Below are positions 33,758-43,965 of a stretch of 64,000 nt of DNA, piece by piece. How positions within the stretch are numbered: position 1 is the first letter of the stretch; each line of letters starts with the position of its first letter. The notes below the pieces were generated by a model. That model searched no databases. It had not been told where the DNA came from and saw only the letters and a program-made list of their open reading frames with translations. The stretch covers positions 1-64,000 of the forward strand of contig NZ_JHZA01000019.1 of assembly GCF_000621165.1 (NCBI RefSeq). Reading direction: 5' to 3'. The position numbers and the translations under genes are program-made. Source of the stretch: Enterovibrio calviensis DSM 14347. GTDB taxonomy: Bacteria; Pseudomonadota; Gammaproteobacteria; Enterobacterales; Vibrionaceae.

Positions 33758-34678
33758 ATGGATCATCTATCGTTATTCTGGGTCAGCCCCAACCGTGATA
33801 AACACCTTAAAGCCATTGAATCGGATTTTTTCCACCGTGTTTATCGCTCGATAAAAGACAACACGCTGGAGCTCCCCCCTATTCCAGATGTTGTTCTCAA
33901 GCTTCAACAGATATGTCATTCACCGAATACAACAGTGAGAGACGTTTCAACACTTCTGCTTGACGACGCCACGTTGGCCGCCGCTGTTATTCGTTCCGCT
34001 AACTCGGCAGTATTTTGCCCAAGAACTAACCGCCAATGCCATGACATTAGTATGGCGGTATCTCGTCTTGGCATTCGTCGCGTACTGGGCCTTGCCACGG
34101 CGCATGCCATCCAATCATTGAAGAATAACTCTCCCTTTACTAAAGAATGCAACGCCTTGTTAAAACAAAGTGCCAATGCTTCTCGGGAATTTGCTTCGAC
34201 CATGGCACTGCTCTGTCAGAAAGTGAAAAGCTTTGATGATGAGGCCACTGCTCTTGAAGTTGAAAAGGCACTATTAATTGGATTACTAGCTGACATTGGT
34301 ATTTACAGCGCCATTAAGGCATATCAGCAGTATTCTGATGAAGGTAACTATCTCGATTTTGAAATCGCTAGCCACGTTTTCTTTTCAGTCAGTAAAGAGG
34401 CAAGTCGGTTCATTCTTAAAAACTGGGGATTTGATGCAGACTTCATTGAAGTGTCATTGAATCGACGGATCCGCAAAAAAAGTGAAGATATCACTTACCT
34501 CGATGTAGCGAAAATGGCCAATCACCTGCTTATGTTTCGTGCAAAAGACGATGACATTGACGAACACGAAGTCGAAATTACGCTGGCGGGTGCCGAAGCG
34601 CTTTATGAACTCTCTAACCTCAATGAAAATGAATTCCGCCACCAGATTAACAACATAGTCAACAACTGCGGATTTTAA
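33758..34678 (+). CDS. HDOD-domain signalling protein
   Basis: From the ATG at 33758 the product has 306 residues. The HDOD pattern is clear: LPPIPDVVLKLQQICHSPNTT, the helices DVSTLLLDDATLAAAVIRSANSA, and AVSRLGIRRVLGLATAHAIQ. The catalytic HD of true HD-GYP or HD hydrolases is not visible (GLLADIGIYS stands where 'GLLHDIG' is usual), as expected for HDOD proteins, which act as protein-interaction scaffolds. It is monocistronic. The in-frame GTG at 33716 lacks a ribosome-binding site. Confidence 0.88.
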   Translation: MDHLSLFWVSPNRDKHLKAIESDFFHRVYRSIKDNTLELPPIPDVVLKLQQICHSPNTTVRDVSTLLLDDATLAAAVIRSANSAVFCPRTNRQCHDISMAVSRLGIRRVLGLATAHAIQSLKNNSPFTKECNALLKQSANASREFASTMALLCQKVKSFDDEATALEVEKALLIGLLADIGIYSAIKAYQQYSDEGNYLDFEIASHVFFSVSKEASRFILKNWGFDADFIEVSLNRRIRKKSEDITYLDVAKMANHLLMFRAKDDDIDEHEVEITLAGAEALYELSNLNENEFRHQINNIVNNCGF

Positions 34679-34767
34679 CCCTCTCTATCGGGACAATGAT
34701 TGACCTAATTAGAAGACCGCTGATACTCTCGTCTCGGTTTTCTATTTATCAATAAGGTCTCAACTCG

Positions 34768-35667
34768 ATGCTTCCCGGCATGCTGTACATTTTTCTTCCA
34801 CTCGTTGTGGGTTACTTCATCACGATTAAGAGCGCATCGCTTCTTGAAACGATTAATCGCTCAACGTCGCGATTAGTTTTTGTCATTTTAGGATTGATGG
34901 GGCTTAGTCTTGCGGGATTAGACAACCTGAGTAGCAATTTAAATCAAATCCTTTTACTCAGCGTAACCTTCTTTTTCTGCATCGGCATTGCCAACCTGCT
35001 CGCGCTGCCCCTCCTTGACCTCATACTCAAAACCAAAACAGAACAACACAAACAATCAGTGCCGCTTTCAAGCATGGTAATGGAATCTGTTAAATTGGTG
35101 TTTGTTGTTGGCGGTGGCTTGATCATCGGCTTGCTTCTTCCTATTCCGCTAGATTGGGTCGATCCAGCCAGCGAGGGAATATTGCTTATTCTTCTATTTT
35201 TGATTGGTATTCAGCTACGTAATAGTGGCATGACACTCAAACAAATTATTCTGAATAAGAAAGGACTAAGCGTCGCACTGATTGTCATTGTCACATCACT
35301 TTTGGGCGGTTTACTTGCGGCTTGGCTTCTTGATCTTCCATACAACCACGGCCTTGCGATGGCATCGGGCTTTGGGTGGTACTCTCTTGCAGGTATTCTA
35401 ATGGGAGATGCACTTGGCCCAGTCTATGGCGGTGCGTCCTTCTTACTTGAACTCACTCGCGAACTCGTTGCCATTATCCTTATCCCGATTCTTATCGCCC
35501 GCTATCCATTGACCGCAATTGGATATGGTGGCGCAACATCTATGGATTTCACACTCCCCATCATCCAAACCACTGGTGGCGTTAAGTGTGTTCCCATCGC
35601 GATTGTCAGTGGATTTATATTGAGCTTACTCGTCCCTATTCTCATGCTCTTTTTTGTGGCGCTTTAA
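34768..35667 (+). CDS. lysO: LysO-family lysine exporter
   Basis: The 299-residue inner-membrane protein has about eight hydrophobic segments and the LysO (YbjE, DUF340) signatures: the N-terminal half (LVVGYFITIK, LGLMGLSLAGLDNL) and the C-terminal half GLAMASGFGWYSLAGILMGDALGP, followed by GGATSMDFTLPII. E. coli LysO exports L-lysine and thialysine. It is monocistronic with a strong terminator downstream. The start follows AATAAGGTCTCAACTCG. Confidence 0.88.
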   Translation: MLPGMLYIFLPLVVGYFITIKSASLLETINRSTSRLVFVILGLMGLSLAGLDNLSSNLNQILLLSVTFFFCIGIANLLALPLLDLILKTKTEQHKQSVPLSSMVMESVKLVFVVGGGLIIGLLLPIPLDWVDPASEGILLILLFLIGIQLRNSGMTLKQIILNKKGLSVALIVIVTSLLGGLLAAWLLDLPYNHGLAMASGFGWYSLAGILMGDALGPVYGGASFLLELTRELVAIILIPILIARYPLTAIGYGGATSMDFTLPIIQTTGGVKCVPIAIVSGFILSLLVPILMLFFVAL

Positions 35668-35725
35668 TCTATACAGATGGCAAGCAAGGAAAAAGCGGGA
35701 ACAACCGCAAGTAGAATATGAACAA

Positions 35726-35753
35726 AAAAAGGAGAGCATATGCTCTCCTTTTT
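35726..35753. terminator. Bidirectional intrinsic terminator
   Basis: AAAAAGGAGAGCA and TGCTCTCCTTTTT form a 13-base stem with only TA between the arms. It separates the converging lysO and ptsG genes. Confidence 0.92.
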
Positions 35754-35787
35754 AGTCATTAACTGTTGGGGGAACTAACAGTCAATC

Positions 35788-37221
35788 TTAGTTATTGCGG
35801 ATCCACTCATCCATATCAGACTTCAAGTTGTCTGACTTAGTACCGAAGATAGCTTGTACACCACCACCAGCAACAACAACACCTGCAGCGCCGAGTTTCT
35901 TCAGTCTGTCCTGGTCTACTGCATCAACACTTGCTACAGCAACGCGAAGACGAGTAATACATGCATCTAGGTTAGTAATATTCTCTTTACCACCGAATGC
36001 GATGACCAATTCTTTCGCCATCTCAGATTCACCACCAGCAACCGCTGCTGATTTATCTTCATCATCTTCACGACCTGGTGTTTTAAGGTCAAGCTTCACG
36101 ATAGCAACACGGAATACCACGTAGTAGAACACTGCGTACATCATACCCAGAAGTGGGAATAGCCACATTTTCTGAGAGTTAGCAGACAATACAACGAAGT
36201 CGATCAAACCGTGAGAGAAAGACGTGCCGTGTACCATGCCCAAGGTGTTGGTAATCACGTATGCGGTGCCCGCAAGTACAGCGTGAATCACATAAAGCAC
36301 AGGAGCAACGAACAGGAATGCGAACTCGATAGGTTCAGTAATACCCGTTAGGAATGACGTCAACGCCGCAGACACCATGATACCGCCAACTTTCGCACGG
36401 TTTTCTGGTTTCGCTGTGTGCCACATTGCAATCGCTGCTGCAGGTAGACCAAACATTTTGAACATGAAGCCACCAGCCAACTGACCGAAGCCGTTGCCCG
36501 CTGCACGCGTTGCTTCATCAGCAACCATGTAACACGTTAGGATACCCGTACGTGCTTCACCAGCAGGTGTGACACATTGACCCGCTTCGTAGAAGAACGG
36601 AGCATTCCAAATGTGGTGTAAACCGAATGGGATCAGTGAGCGCTCAACGATACCGTAGATACCAAACGCAACTTGTGGGTTCTGTACAGACGCCCAATCA
36701 GAGAAAGAAGCGATCATTGCGCCAATTGGAGGCCAAATGAAAGACAGACCAATCGCTAGAAAAATACTAAGGAAACCGGTGATGATTGGAACTGAACGCT
36801 TACCTGCAAAGAAGCCTAGGTAATCTGGAAGTTGGATACGGAAGAAACGGTTGAAAGCCCATGCCGCTACACCACCAGCAAGAATACCGCCAAGCACGCC
36901 AGTTTCAATAGAGCCCACATCGAACACACCTGCCATCACACCCAGTGTGTTGACCATGATGTAGTAACCAACAATTGCCGCTAGACCAGCAACACCGTCG
37001 TTATTAGTGAAACCAAGCGCAACGCCTACTGCGAACAGAAGACCCATGTGACCAAACACAGCGTCACCAGCACTCATCATGATGGTAGAAATAATACTTG
37101 GCAGCCAAGAGAAATCTGCAGCACCAACACCCAGCAAAATACCGGCTACTGGCATAACAGATACTGGAAGCATCAGCGCCTTACCGACTTTTTGCATATT
37201 CGCAAAGAGATTTTTGAACAT
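35788..37221 (-). CDS. ptsG: PTS glucose-specific enzyme IICB
   Basis: The 477-residue protein has an N-terminal EIIC membrane domain (about 1-370: [41 protein letters not shown]). After a linker comes the EIIB domain with the phosphorylated cysteine in [11 protein letters not shown] (about residue 420). It imports glucose and phosphorylates it to glucose-6-phosphate, with phosphate coming from EIIA-Glc. CAGGAGTTACAT precedes the ATG. In V. cholerae ptsG directly adjoins tatD; here an M16 peptidase gene lies between them. Confidence 0.95.
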   Translation of the reverse strand: MFKNLFANMQKVGKALMLPVSVMPVAGILLGVGAADFSWLPSIISTIMMSAGDAVFGHMGLLFAVGVALGFTNNDGVAGLAAIVGYYIMVNTLGVMAGVFDVGSIETGVLGGILAGGVAAWAFNRFFRIQLPDYLGFFAGKRSVPIITGFLSIFLAIGLSFIWPPIGAMIASFSDWASVQNPQVAFGIYGIVERSLIPFGLHHIWNAPFFYEAGQCVTPAGEARTGILTCYMVADEATRAAGNGFGQLAGGFMFKMFGLPAAAIAMWHTAKPENRAKVGGIMVSAALTSFLTGITEPIEFAFLFVAPVLYVIHAVLAGTAYVITNTLGMVHGTSFSHGLIDFVVLSANSQKMWLFPLLGMMYAVFYYVVFRVAIVKLDLKTPGREDDEDKSAAVAGGESEMAKELVIAFGGKENITNLDACITRLRVAVASVDAVDQDRLKKLGAAGVVVAGGGVQAIFGTKSDNLKSDMDEWIRNN

Positions 37222-37693
37222 ATGTAACTCCTGAAATATATAGGGTTGAGCTAAGACTCAGATCCGATTCGAGTTCTCGACAACCCGGAAACAATGTTAT
37301 TCGCTGAGTAATATAGGCCTGCTTTTTGTAGGACTCTACGTAACGTTACTTGAGGATTCAGAAACTAAATATAGATCACATGAGCGAGGTCGTTGATAGC
37401 AGATCTAACACAACATAAATCATTGATTTAAATTAATTTAAAATCAAAATGGCGTTAATTACCGCTAAGACTCTCTCGAAGAAAGTTATAGAACACCAAG
37501 TTATTTCATGTAACGAATAAAGATGGAATTTCAGATACTGAGTTACATAACTCTGACTAACCAACTTACTGGCTTACATAGTGTTGCATGCTTTTTAATA
37601 CCATCGTGTCGCATTTTTAGGTCACTCACCCTTTCTGTTTCATATAAGACAAGTAAATTTACATGAATCAAAGATACAAGAGATAAATGACAC
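37222..37693. other. Intergenic region upstream of ptsG and the M16 gene
   Basis: This 472-bp region carries both divergent promoters. TAGATCACA (37372-37380) looks like one good half of a CRP site, but the other half is poor, so cAMP-CRP control of ptsG is only suggested. A very A/T-rich stretch lies at about 37418-37460. No small gene is supported. Confidence 0.45.
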
Positions 37694-40456
37694 ATGATGA
37701 AACCACTACTGACATTGTTCATGGCGTTGGCTGTAACTTCCTGCAATAGCCCAATTCTTTCGGGCCCCATTGAAGCGGATACTTCTTGGCAGAAAACAAT
37801 ATTAGATAATGGGCTAAATGTTCACCTACAACATCAAGAAGGGAAGCCAGTTTCCATGAGGCTCCTCGTTCACACTGGTTCGATCGACGAAGCAAAGAAT
37901 CAAGTGGGCTATGCGCATTTTCTCGAACATATGGCCTTTAATGGCAGTAAGAACTTTCAGAAAAATGATGTGATCAAATTGTTCGGCGATGCTGGATTAA
38001 GTTTTGGTCAACATCTCAATGCCTACACCTACTTTGACTGGACTTACTACAAGCTAGATTTGCCTGATAACACTCACCTGCCGCAAGCGCTTAATTGGTT
38101 TAGCGATATCGCAACGGACTTAACGCTGTCAGAAGATGCAGTAAACGCAGAAAAAGGCGTCGTACTTGGCGAACTCCGCCGAATAGAAGCAGTTGAAGGC
38201 TCTATTTACTTCAAAACACATATGGCATTAGCAGAACAAGCATACGACGGAAATGTCGATATAGAGGGTACTCGTGAGTCCATCACAAATGCGACTGCCG
38301 GAGGATTACGAGACTATTATGAGGCCAATTACACGCCAGACCGTACAGAGCTGATCATCAGCGGTGATATCGATACGGTGAACGTCGAAACGCTGATTCA
38401 TTCGACATTTGGGCGCTGGACTCAAAACGAAACTCAAGATACCAAGAAAACTCTCCCCCGATTTAATGCGGAGCCGTTAACACTCAGAGCGGGCGATACA
38501 GAGTTCCCGTCATTCACGCTTATTTTCCCATCAAAAAGCAATACGCTAACGGAAGGCGCTCACTTTGAAGCATATGCCAACCAGGTGATGTTGGTTGATG
38601 CTATTAACGCACGATTGAGTGACAGAGCAACGGACACGCAAGCCCCTGTTCAATTTGTATCAAGCCATGTTGAATACCTGTTTAACTCTCCACAACTCAT
38701 TGTGAGTGTGGCTTTTGAACCTCAAAATCGCGATGCTGCGATGACCTTTCTAGCGAATGAACTCGCTACGCTCAGAGATCATGGTCTCAGCTCATTGGAA
38801 ATCGATGCGCAAGAAATCGCTTTTACCAACAACGAACACAACCATAAGGACGATTGGGCTGCAAAGGATTTTGCGGACGAGAAACTCAACAACCTCATCA
38901 ACAACACGCAAACCCTTTCACAAGCGCTTCGTTCTGAGCTGTCCTCGCGATATGTAGCATTAGCAGACAAAGAACACATTAATAAACAGTTGCGCAAACT
39001 TCTTAATGAGCAAGGGGCCAAACCCATTATTGGGCTAGCGAATAGCGACGTAATCGATGAAAATACCAACAAACAGGTGATGGGTAACCTAGCTGCATTC
39101 AATAAAACCTTCAAAGAAACAGGCCGAAAACTCATACTCCCTGACGCATTCGGTGCCTTCCCTCAACCAGAGACTAAAGGCGACATCGTATCAATGACCA
39201 CTGTGGCGCCAAATACCACCAAATTTACGCTCAGTAACAACGTCTCACTGTATCTCAAGCACATGCCAGATGCAGGCGATACCCTATATGTATACTCAGG
39301 TTCACAGGGAGGCATTGCTTCACTGCCTCAAAACTTGAGACCTGCAGCTCATATCGCCCCTGGCGCCTATGCGTTATCCGGATTGGGTGGAATGTCCTCA
39401 AGTGACTTCAATCGCTTTATGGTAAAAAACAAAAGCTATATAGAGCCTATGATCGATGAAAGCCGTCATGGTTTTTACGGAGAAACGGCGCGTTCCTCTC
39501 TCCCCGCATTGCTCGCGGTCATCAACCAAGCCTATCAGCATGCCAGTGTGGACAACGCTAAGCTCGAGCAACATAAAGCAACTTTTGTCGCTAATGAAAC
39601 CCAGCACCATGACTCGATCTATGGCAAAACATACCGAGCTATCAATAAAAGTTTGTATCAATCATCTTCTGTACGCTATCACTTCACACCAGAACAGTAC
39701 CAAGCCGTCACTATTGAACAAGTCAAAGAGGCATTTCAGCAGCTTTTCAACGTCAACCGCGGGCTCACTGTTGTCATTGCGGGAAATCTCTCAGAGGAAG
39801 AACTCAAGCCTTTAGCACGTACTTATCTTGCGAGCATGACGTTTGTCGATAAACCGCAGATGCCACGTTATGACATTCATATGCAGACGGGTAAAACGAA
39901 GAACGTGCATGCATTTGGTGTACGTGGCAACAATGTCGAACTTCTTACTGCACTGGTTAATACAGCGCCAGAAAAAGACGCCAAAGCGCACTTTATTAGT
40001 GATATGGCTGGTCGCATTATGACGCAAAGGTTGCTGGAGAAAATTCGTGAAGATGCTAGCTTGGACTACTATCCACATGCATTTGTTATGTGGCCCGACC
40101 GAGCAGAACAGCAATTGTTTTTGTTTGTATCAAATGTGTCATTGATTAGGCGCGAACAGGCCAAAGAGCGCGTTGCTCAGGTGGTCGATTCTTTAGGAGA
40201 AGGCGTCACAGATGAAGAGTTTTCAAGCACGGCCGCACAATTGTCTCAGGCGTTAAACGAGGGGCTGACGCTTCCAAAAGAACAAGCAAGGATGATGTTC
40301 AACTATGTCCTGAGTGGTTCAGATCCAAAAGCCGTGACTAACCCAGATTCGGCCCTGGATACGATCACTAAAGAAGAACTAGAAAGCTATATGGCAAGTT
40401 TTGTCAGCAAGAATGCCCTGCGGCATGAAGTGATAAACCTTCCATCAGCCAACTAA
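37694..40456 (+). CDS. M16-family zinc metallopeptidase, lipoprotein
   Basis: The 920-residue protein starts with a lipoprotein signal (LFMALAVTSC, Cys17). It has the inverted zinc motif HFLEH (His75, Glu78, His79) with the distal Glu in VNAEKGVVLGELRR, as in pitrilysin/insulysin-type peptidases. A second, inactive M16 half follows, with the usual 'R/Y' region near the C-terminus (RLLEKIREDASLDYYPH). It would degrade peptides in the periplasm or at the outer membrane. ATG at 37694 or 37697; the ribosome-binding site is weak. It interrupts the ptsG-tatD neighbourhood seen in V. cholerae and reads against both neighbours, so it is probably an insertion. Confidence 0.9.
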   Translation: MMKPLLTLFMALAVTSCNSPILSGPIEADTSWQKTILDNGLNVHLQHQEGKPVSMRLLVHTGSIDEAKNQVGYAHFLEHMAFNGSKNFQKNDVIKLFGDAGLSFGQHLNAYTYFDWTYYKLDLPDNTHLPQALNWFSDIATDLTLSEDAVNAEKGVVLGELRRIEAVEGSIYFKTHMALAEQAYDGNVDIEGTRESITNATAGGLRDYYEANYTPDRTELIISGDIDTVNVETLIHSTFGRWTQNETQDTKKTLPRFNAEPLTLRAGDTEFPSFTLIFPSKSNTLTEGAHFEAYANQVMLVDAINARLSDRATDTQAPVQFVSSHVEYLFNSPQLIVSVAFEPQNRDAAMTFLANELATLRDHGLSSLEIDAQEIAFTNNEHNHKDDWAAKDFADEKLNNLINNTQTLSQALRSELSSRYVALADKEHINKQLRKLLNEQGAKPIIGLANSDVIDENTNKQVMGNLAAFNKTFKETGRKLILPDAFGAFPQPETKGDIVSMTTVAPNTTKFTLSNNVSLYLKHMPDAGDTLYVYSGSQGGIASLPQNLRPAAHIAPGAYALSGLGGMSSSDFNRFMVKNKSYIEPMIDESRHGFYGETARSSLPALLAVINQAYQHASVDNAKLEQHKATFVANETQHHDSIYGKTYRAINKSLYQSSSVRYHFTPEQYQAVTIEQVKEAFQQLFNVNRGLTVVIAGNLSEEELKPLARTYLASMTFVDKPQMPRYDIHMQTGKTKNVHAFGVRGNNVELLTALVNTAPEKDAKAHFISDMAGRIMTQRLLEKIREDASLDYYPHAFVMWPDRAEQQLFLFVSNVSLIRREQAKERVAQVVDSLGEGVTDEEFSSTAAQLSQALNEGLTLPKEQARMMFNYVLSGSDPKAVTNPDSALDTITKEELESYMASFVSKNALRHEVINLPSAN

Positions 40457-40458
40457 AC

Positions 40459-40494
40459 AAAAGCCGGGCAATTCAATTCGCCCGGCTTCTTTTT
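40459..40494. terminator. Intrinsic terminator after the M16 gene
   Basis: AGCCGGGC and GCCCGGCT form a GC-rich stem (40461-40486), followed by TCTTTTT. It lies between converging genes and ends the M16 transcript. Confidence 0.88.
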
Positions 40495-40525
40495 ATCACT
40501 CTTTCTCTGCAAACTGTCAGCGTAT

Positions 40526-41302
40526 CTATCGCTTCGCTTGGGAGAATAACTTGAAGAAATTCTCTGTCGTGACTTTCGCTACTTCTTCTCCCGACACGCC
40601 TTTCAGCAACCCAACATAGTCGGCCACTTCTCTCACGTACGCAGGTTGGTTTTCTTTGCCACGATATGGGATCGGCGCTAAATACGGAGAGTCGGTTTCT
40701 ACCAACAGTTTTTCTAATGGCAAGCGACGAACCACATCTTTTAGCTCTGACGCTTTATTAAACGTCACTATGCCTGAAATTGAGATATAGAAGCCAAGCT
40801 CAATCGCTGCTTCTGCCATCTCATAGCTTTCAGTAAAGCAATGCAATACACCGCCTACAGCCTGCGCATTTTCTTCACGAAGAATTTGCAAGGTATCTTC
40901 ACGCGCCATGCGGGTGTGAATGATCAACGGCTTATTCAGTTCAACGGCAAGACGAACATGCTGACGAAAAGCATCTTTTTGTTTTTCTGCCAGTTCTGGC
41001 TGATAGTGGTAATCCAAGCCAGTTTCACCGATTGCTACCACGCGCTCATCAGACGCAAGTTGCTTCAAGGTGTCGTAGTCAAATCCTTCTTCGATATCAA
41101 GAGGATGGACGCCACACGATGCGAATACGTTATCGTACGGGCGAATCAACTCCATCATTTTTGGGAAACTTTTTAGGGTCACACCGACAGACAACAAATA
41201 ATCCACGCCGCGCTGCTTGGCCTTTTCAACCACATCAGCAACGTCTGTGTGTAATTCGTCATAGTTAAGTTTGTCGAGGTGGCAATGCGAGTCGACTAGC
41301 AC
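40526..41302 (-). CDS. TatD-family metal-dependent hydrolase (YcfH-like)
   Basis: From the GTG at 41302 (GGAG eight bases upstream) the product has 258 residues, close to E. coli YcfH. The TatD metal-binding residues are visible: VDSHCHL near the start, AIGETGLDYHY, IIHTRMAREDTLQIL, LHCFT and ETDSPYLAPIPYRG. These proteins are cytoplasmic DNases or phosphodiesterase-like hydrolases. It follows holB with a hairpin in between and ends the fab-pabC-mltG-tmk-holB series. Confidence 0.9.
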   Translation of the reverse strand: MLVDSHCHLDKLNYDELHTDVADVVEKAKQRGVDYLLSVGVTLKSFPKMMELIRPYDNVFASCGVHPLDIEEGFDYDTLKQLASDERVVAIGETGLDYHYQPELAEKQKDAFRQHVRLAVELNKPLIIHTRMAREDTLQILREENAQAVGGVLHCFTESYEMAEAAIELGFYISISGIVTFNKASELKDVVRRLPLEKLLVETDSPYLAPIPYRGKENQPAYVREVADYVGLLKGVSGEEVAKVTTENFFKLFSQAKR

Positions 41303-41333
41303 GTCACTTTCTCCGATTAGCAAAAGGATTAAA

Positions 41334-41358
41334 GCGAGGGAGTATACCCTCGCGCTTT
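41334..41358 (-). terminator. Hairpin between holB and tatD
   Basis: GCGAGGG and CCCTCGC form a seven-base GC-rich stem with a six-base loop. Only TTTAAT follows on the minus strand, so it may reduce rather than stop transcription into the TatD-family gene. Confidence 0.55.
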
Positions 41359-41364
41359 ATTAAT

Positions 41365-42330
41365 TTATTCATTAAAGGCCGATAACCAGCGACTAAGCAA
41401 AAGCTCGCTGTTTAGACCTGTGTGTTTGGCAAGTTCCGCTTTCAATCGGTTAAGTGCCATTAACTGAGACATCACTTTCGCCAGCGGAACTGTTTTAGCG
41501 ATCTGCTGTAACGAGGTCAAGGCATCACAATGCACAATGGCTTCTTGAGACCCTTGTTGGGTCTTAACTACATCAAGCAATAAGAAGCTTAGCCAGTTAA
41601 GGCCTTCTCGCTGAAACTTGGTCAACAAGTCCGTTAAGGTAAACAAGCCTTGGCGGTTAGTGACAAACGCAACAAATGCATCAACCACTGCTTGGTGTTT
41701 TACTGCACTACCCTCTTCAATAAACGCTTTAGCCGCGAGTGGCGCACCGCGATTAATGCGAATTACCTGTAAGGGCACAGAATCGAATAACTCGCCCTCT
41801 ACCCATCGTTTCACGATGCTTTCTTCAGGTAACTTTGGCTTCCACTTGTTACAGCGGCTAACAACCGTGGGCAGCATGTTGTCGATGGACTCAGAAAGTA
41901 AGATGAAGTGACAATGTGATGGCGGTTCTTCAAGGGTTTTCAACAACGCATTGGCTGCAGCTTCACCCATACGATCGGCATTTTGTACCAAAATAACGCG
42001 TTCGCCACCCAACTGAGAGGTTTCCCACGCATACTGGTTACCCGCACGCACCGCATCCACACCAAGTTGCTTGCCTTCAGATTCAGGCTTCAACCAGTGA
42101 AAATCGGGATGTGTGTCTGCATCAAACAGCTTACAGCTATGGCAAACACCACAAGGCTCAACGACGCCATTTTTACACAGCACCGTTTTTGCGAGCATAG
42201 CAGCAAGGGCTAGCTTTCCGCTGCCTTTCGGCGCGCTTAACAAAACGGCATGGTGCAGGCGATCCTGACCTAACAATTGTTGCCAATTGCCCCACAGTTC
42301 GCCGTGCCAAGGGTATACATTAGCCTGCAT
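41365..42330 (-). CDS. holB: DNA polymerase III delta' subunit
   Basis: The 321-residue clamp-loader protein has a modified P-loop ([13 protein letters not shown]) and the four-cysteine zinc module [19 protein letters not shown]. After these come the sensor region [21 protein letters not shown] and SRC (in VVSRCNKW). It takes part in loading the beta sliding clamp. Its start overlaps the end of tmk by 11 bases, so the two are co-translated. Confidence 0.95.
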   Translation of the reverse strand: MQANVYPWHGELWGNWQQLLGQDRLHHAVLLSAPKGSGKLALAAMLAKTVLCKNGVVEPCGVCHSCKLFDADTHPDFHWLKPESEGKQLGVDAVRAGNQYAWETSQLGGERVILVQNADRMGEAAANALLKTLEEPPSHCHFILLSESIDNMLPTVVSRCNKWKPKLPEESIVKRWVEGELFDSVPLQVIRINRGAPLAAKAFIEEGSAVKHQAVVDAFVAFVTNRQGLFTLTDLLTKFQREGLNWLSFLLLDVVKTQQGSQEAIVHCDALTSLQQIAKTVPLAKVMSQLMALNRLKAELAKHTGLNSELLLSRWLSAFNE

Positions 42331-42955
42331 GATTCAGCCAAGATTTGAGTGCTGCACAAATATCTCTGGTCACGTCCTCAATCGACTGAGAGGCGTCGAT
42401 GATCACGATACTGTTATCAGCATTCGCCAGTTCCAGATATCGCTCACGAGTGCGATAGAAAAAGTCCAATTGCATTTTTTCGATACGATCGAGTTCACCA
42501 CGCGCTTTCGCTCGCGCTAGGCCAATCGCTGGGTCGAGATCCATATATAAGGTAAAGTCTGGGCGAAAATCTCCCAGCACGGTGTCACGCAGGTTTTGCA
42601 TGAGGCCTTTGTCAAATCCACGACCGCCGCCTTGATAAGCCTGAGATGACATGTCGTGACGATCGCCAACCACAAACGCGCCGCGAGCTAATGCCGGCTT
42701 GATGACATTATCAACCAGCTGAATACGAGCAGCATAAAGAAGCAACAGCTCAGCCATGTCCGTTAACGGCTCATCAGGATGGCCTTCTTTAACAAGCGCA
42801 CGCATTTGTTCCGCTAGCGGTGTACCGCCAGGCTCGCGTGTCGTTTCAATGTCTGATACGCCGCTTGCTTTTAGGGTTTCAATTACATTTTGGATAGCAG
42901 TGGTTTTACCCGCGCCTTCCAAGCCTTCTACGACGATAAATTTTCCGCTATTCAT
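42320..42955 (-). CDS. tmk: Thymidylate kinase
   Basis: The 211-residue protein has the P-loop [11 protein letters not shown] (about 10-20), [15 protein letters not shown] and the DR motif in [18 protein letters not shown]. It phosphorylates dTMP to dTDP with ATP. The start overlaps mltG by four bases (ATGA type) and its end overlaps holB by 11 bases, placing it firmly in the operon. Confidence 0.95.
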   Translation of the reverse strand: MNSGKFIVVEGLEGAGKTTAIQNVIETLKASGVSDIETTREPGGTPLAEQMRALVKEGHPDEPLTDMAELLLLYAARIQLVDNVIKPALARGAFVVGDRHDMSSQAYQGGGRGFDKGLMQNLRDTVLGDFRPDFTLYMDLDPAIGLARAKARGELDRIEKMQLDFFYRTRERYLELANADNSIVIIDASQSIEDVTRDICAALKSWLNHAG

Positions 42956-43965
42956 TGGGCTCTTAATACTTTTAGATACTGTCTTACTGCGCGGTTGTGC
43001 TCCGCGAGCGTCTTAGAAAAGTTATGTCCACCGAGACCATCGGCAACAAAATAAAAATAGGGTGTATCCGAAGGGTTAGCAGCGGCAAATATCGACGCTT
43101 TACCCGACATGGCGATTGGCGTTGGCGGTAACCCATTAATCGTATATGTGTTGTAAGGTGTCGGCGTTCGCAGATCTTTCTTACGAATATTACCATCGTA
43201 TTTGTCACCCATGCCGTAAATCACGGTTGGGTCTGTCTGCAAACGCATCCCTTTATTGAGGCGATTCACAAACACAGATGCGACTTTACCCCGCTCTTTG
43301 TCCACCGCCGTTTCTTTTTCAATGATCGACGCTAACGTAAGAAGATCATATTCAGATTTAATCGGAAGCCCTTCTTGTCGTTGCTCCCAAGCCTGATTTA
43401 ATGCGTTTTGTAGCTGACCCGATGCGCGTTTAAGAATCGCAATATCACTCTCACCGGACACATAGTGGTAAGTCTCAGGCAATAGTAGCCCTTCCAACTT
43501 ATCAACGCTCAGACCTAGAGCTTTCGCAATATCAGGTTCAGACATCCCATCAGTATCGTGGATGATATGGTCTGTTTTTGCCAATTGAGTACGCCATTCT
43601 TTGAATGTGCTTCCCTCAACAAACGTGATGGCAAACTGGTGCTCTTTACCCGAGCGCGCAACAAGGAAAACATCAGAAAGTGTCATTCCCGGTTCAATTT
43701 GATAGGTGCCCGCTTTCAACCGCGTCAGCTCAGGGTGAGTTTTTGCCGCCCAACGCGCCCATTGAGAGCTATCGACGATATCTTCTGAGACCAACTTTCG
43801 AGTGAACGAATGGTAGTTTGCTCCGTCTGGAACCGTCACCAATTGGTTAGCATCTATTTTAATAGCGCCATTCACATAGCCTTCAATTTGACCATGAACC
43901 CAGTATGCGCCGCCCATTGCAGCTACCACTAAAAACAATAAAACTAGGGCGATCTTCTTAATCAC
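42952..43965 (-). CDS. mltG: Endolytic murein transglycosylase MltG
   Basis: The 337-residue protein has an N-terminal membrane anchor ([19 protein letters not shown]) and a LysM-like part ([15 protein letters not shown]). The catalytic domain contains [37 protein letters not shown], with the catalytic Glu in IEKE. It cuts nascent peptidoglycan strands in the periplasm. It overlaps pabC and tmk by four bases each. Confidence 0.95.
   Translation of the reverse strand: MIKKIALVLLFLVVAAMGGAYWVHGQIEGYVNGAIKIDANQLVTVPDGANYHSFTRKLVSEDIVDSSQWARWAAKTHPELTRLKAGTYQIEPGMTLSDVFLVARSGKEHQFAITFVEGSTFKEWRTQLAKTDHIIHDTDGMSEPDIAKALGLSVDKLEGLLLPETYHYVSGESDIAILKRASGQLQNALNQAWEQRQEGLPIKSEYDLLTLASIIEKETAVDKERGKVASVFVNRLNKGMRLQTDPTVIYGMGDKYDGNIRKKDLRTPTPYNTYTINGLPPTPIAMSGKASIFAAANPSDTPYFYFVADGLGGHNFSKTLAEHNRAVRQYLKVLRAQ

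Noticed and set aside
37361-37380. Full CRP site upstream of ptsG
   Set aside because: Only the right half (TAGATCACA) fits the consensus; the left half does not, so I mention it only as a weak hint.
37543-37770. Minus-strand frame upstream of the M16 gene
   Set aside because: It overlaps the signal peptide of the M16 gene, has no ribosome-binding site and no homology that I recognise.
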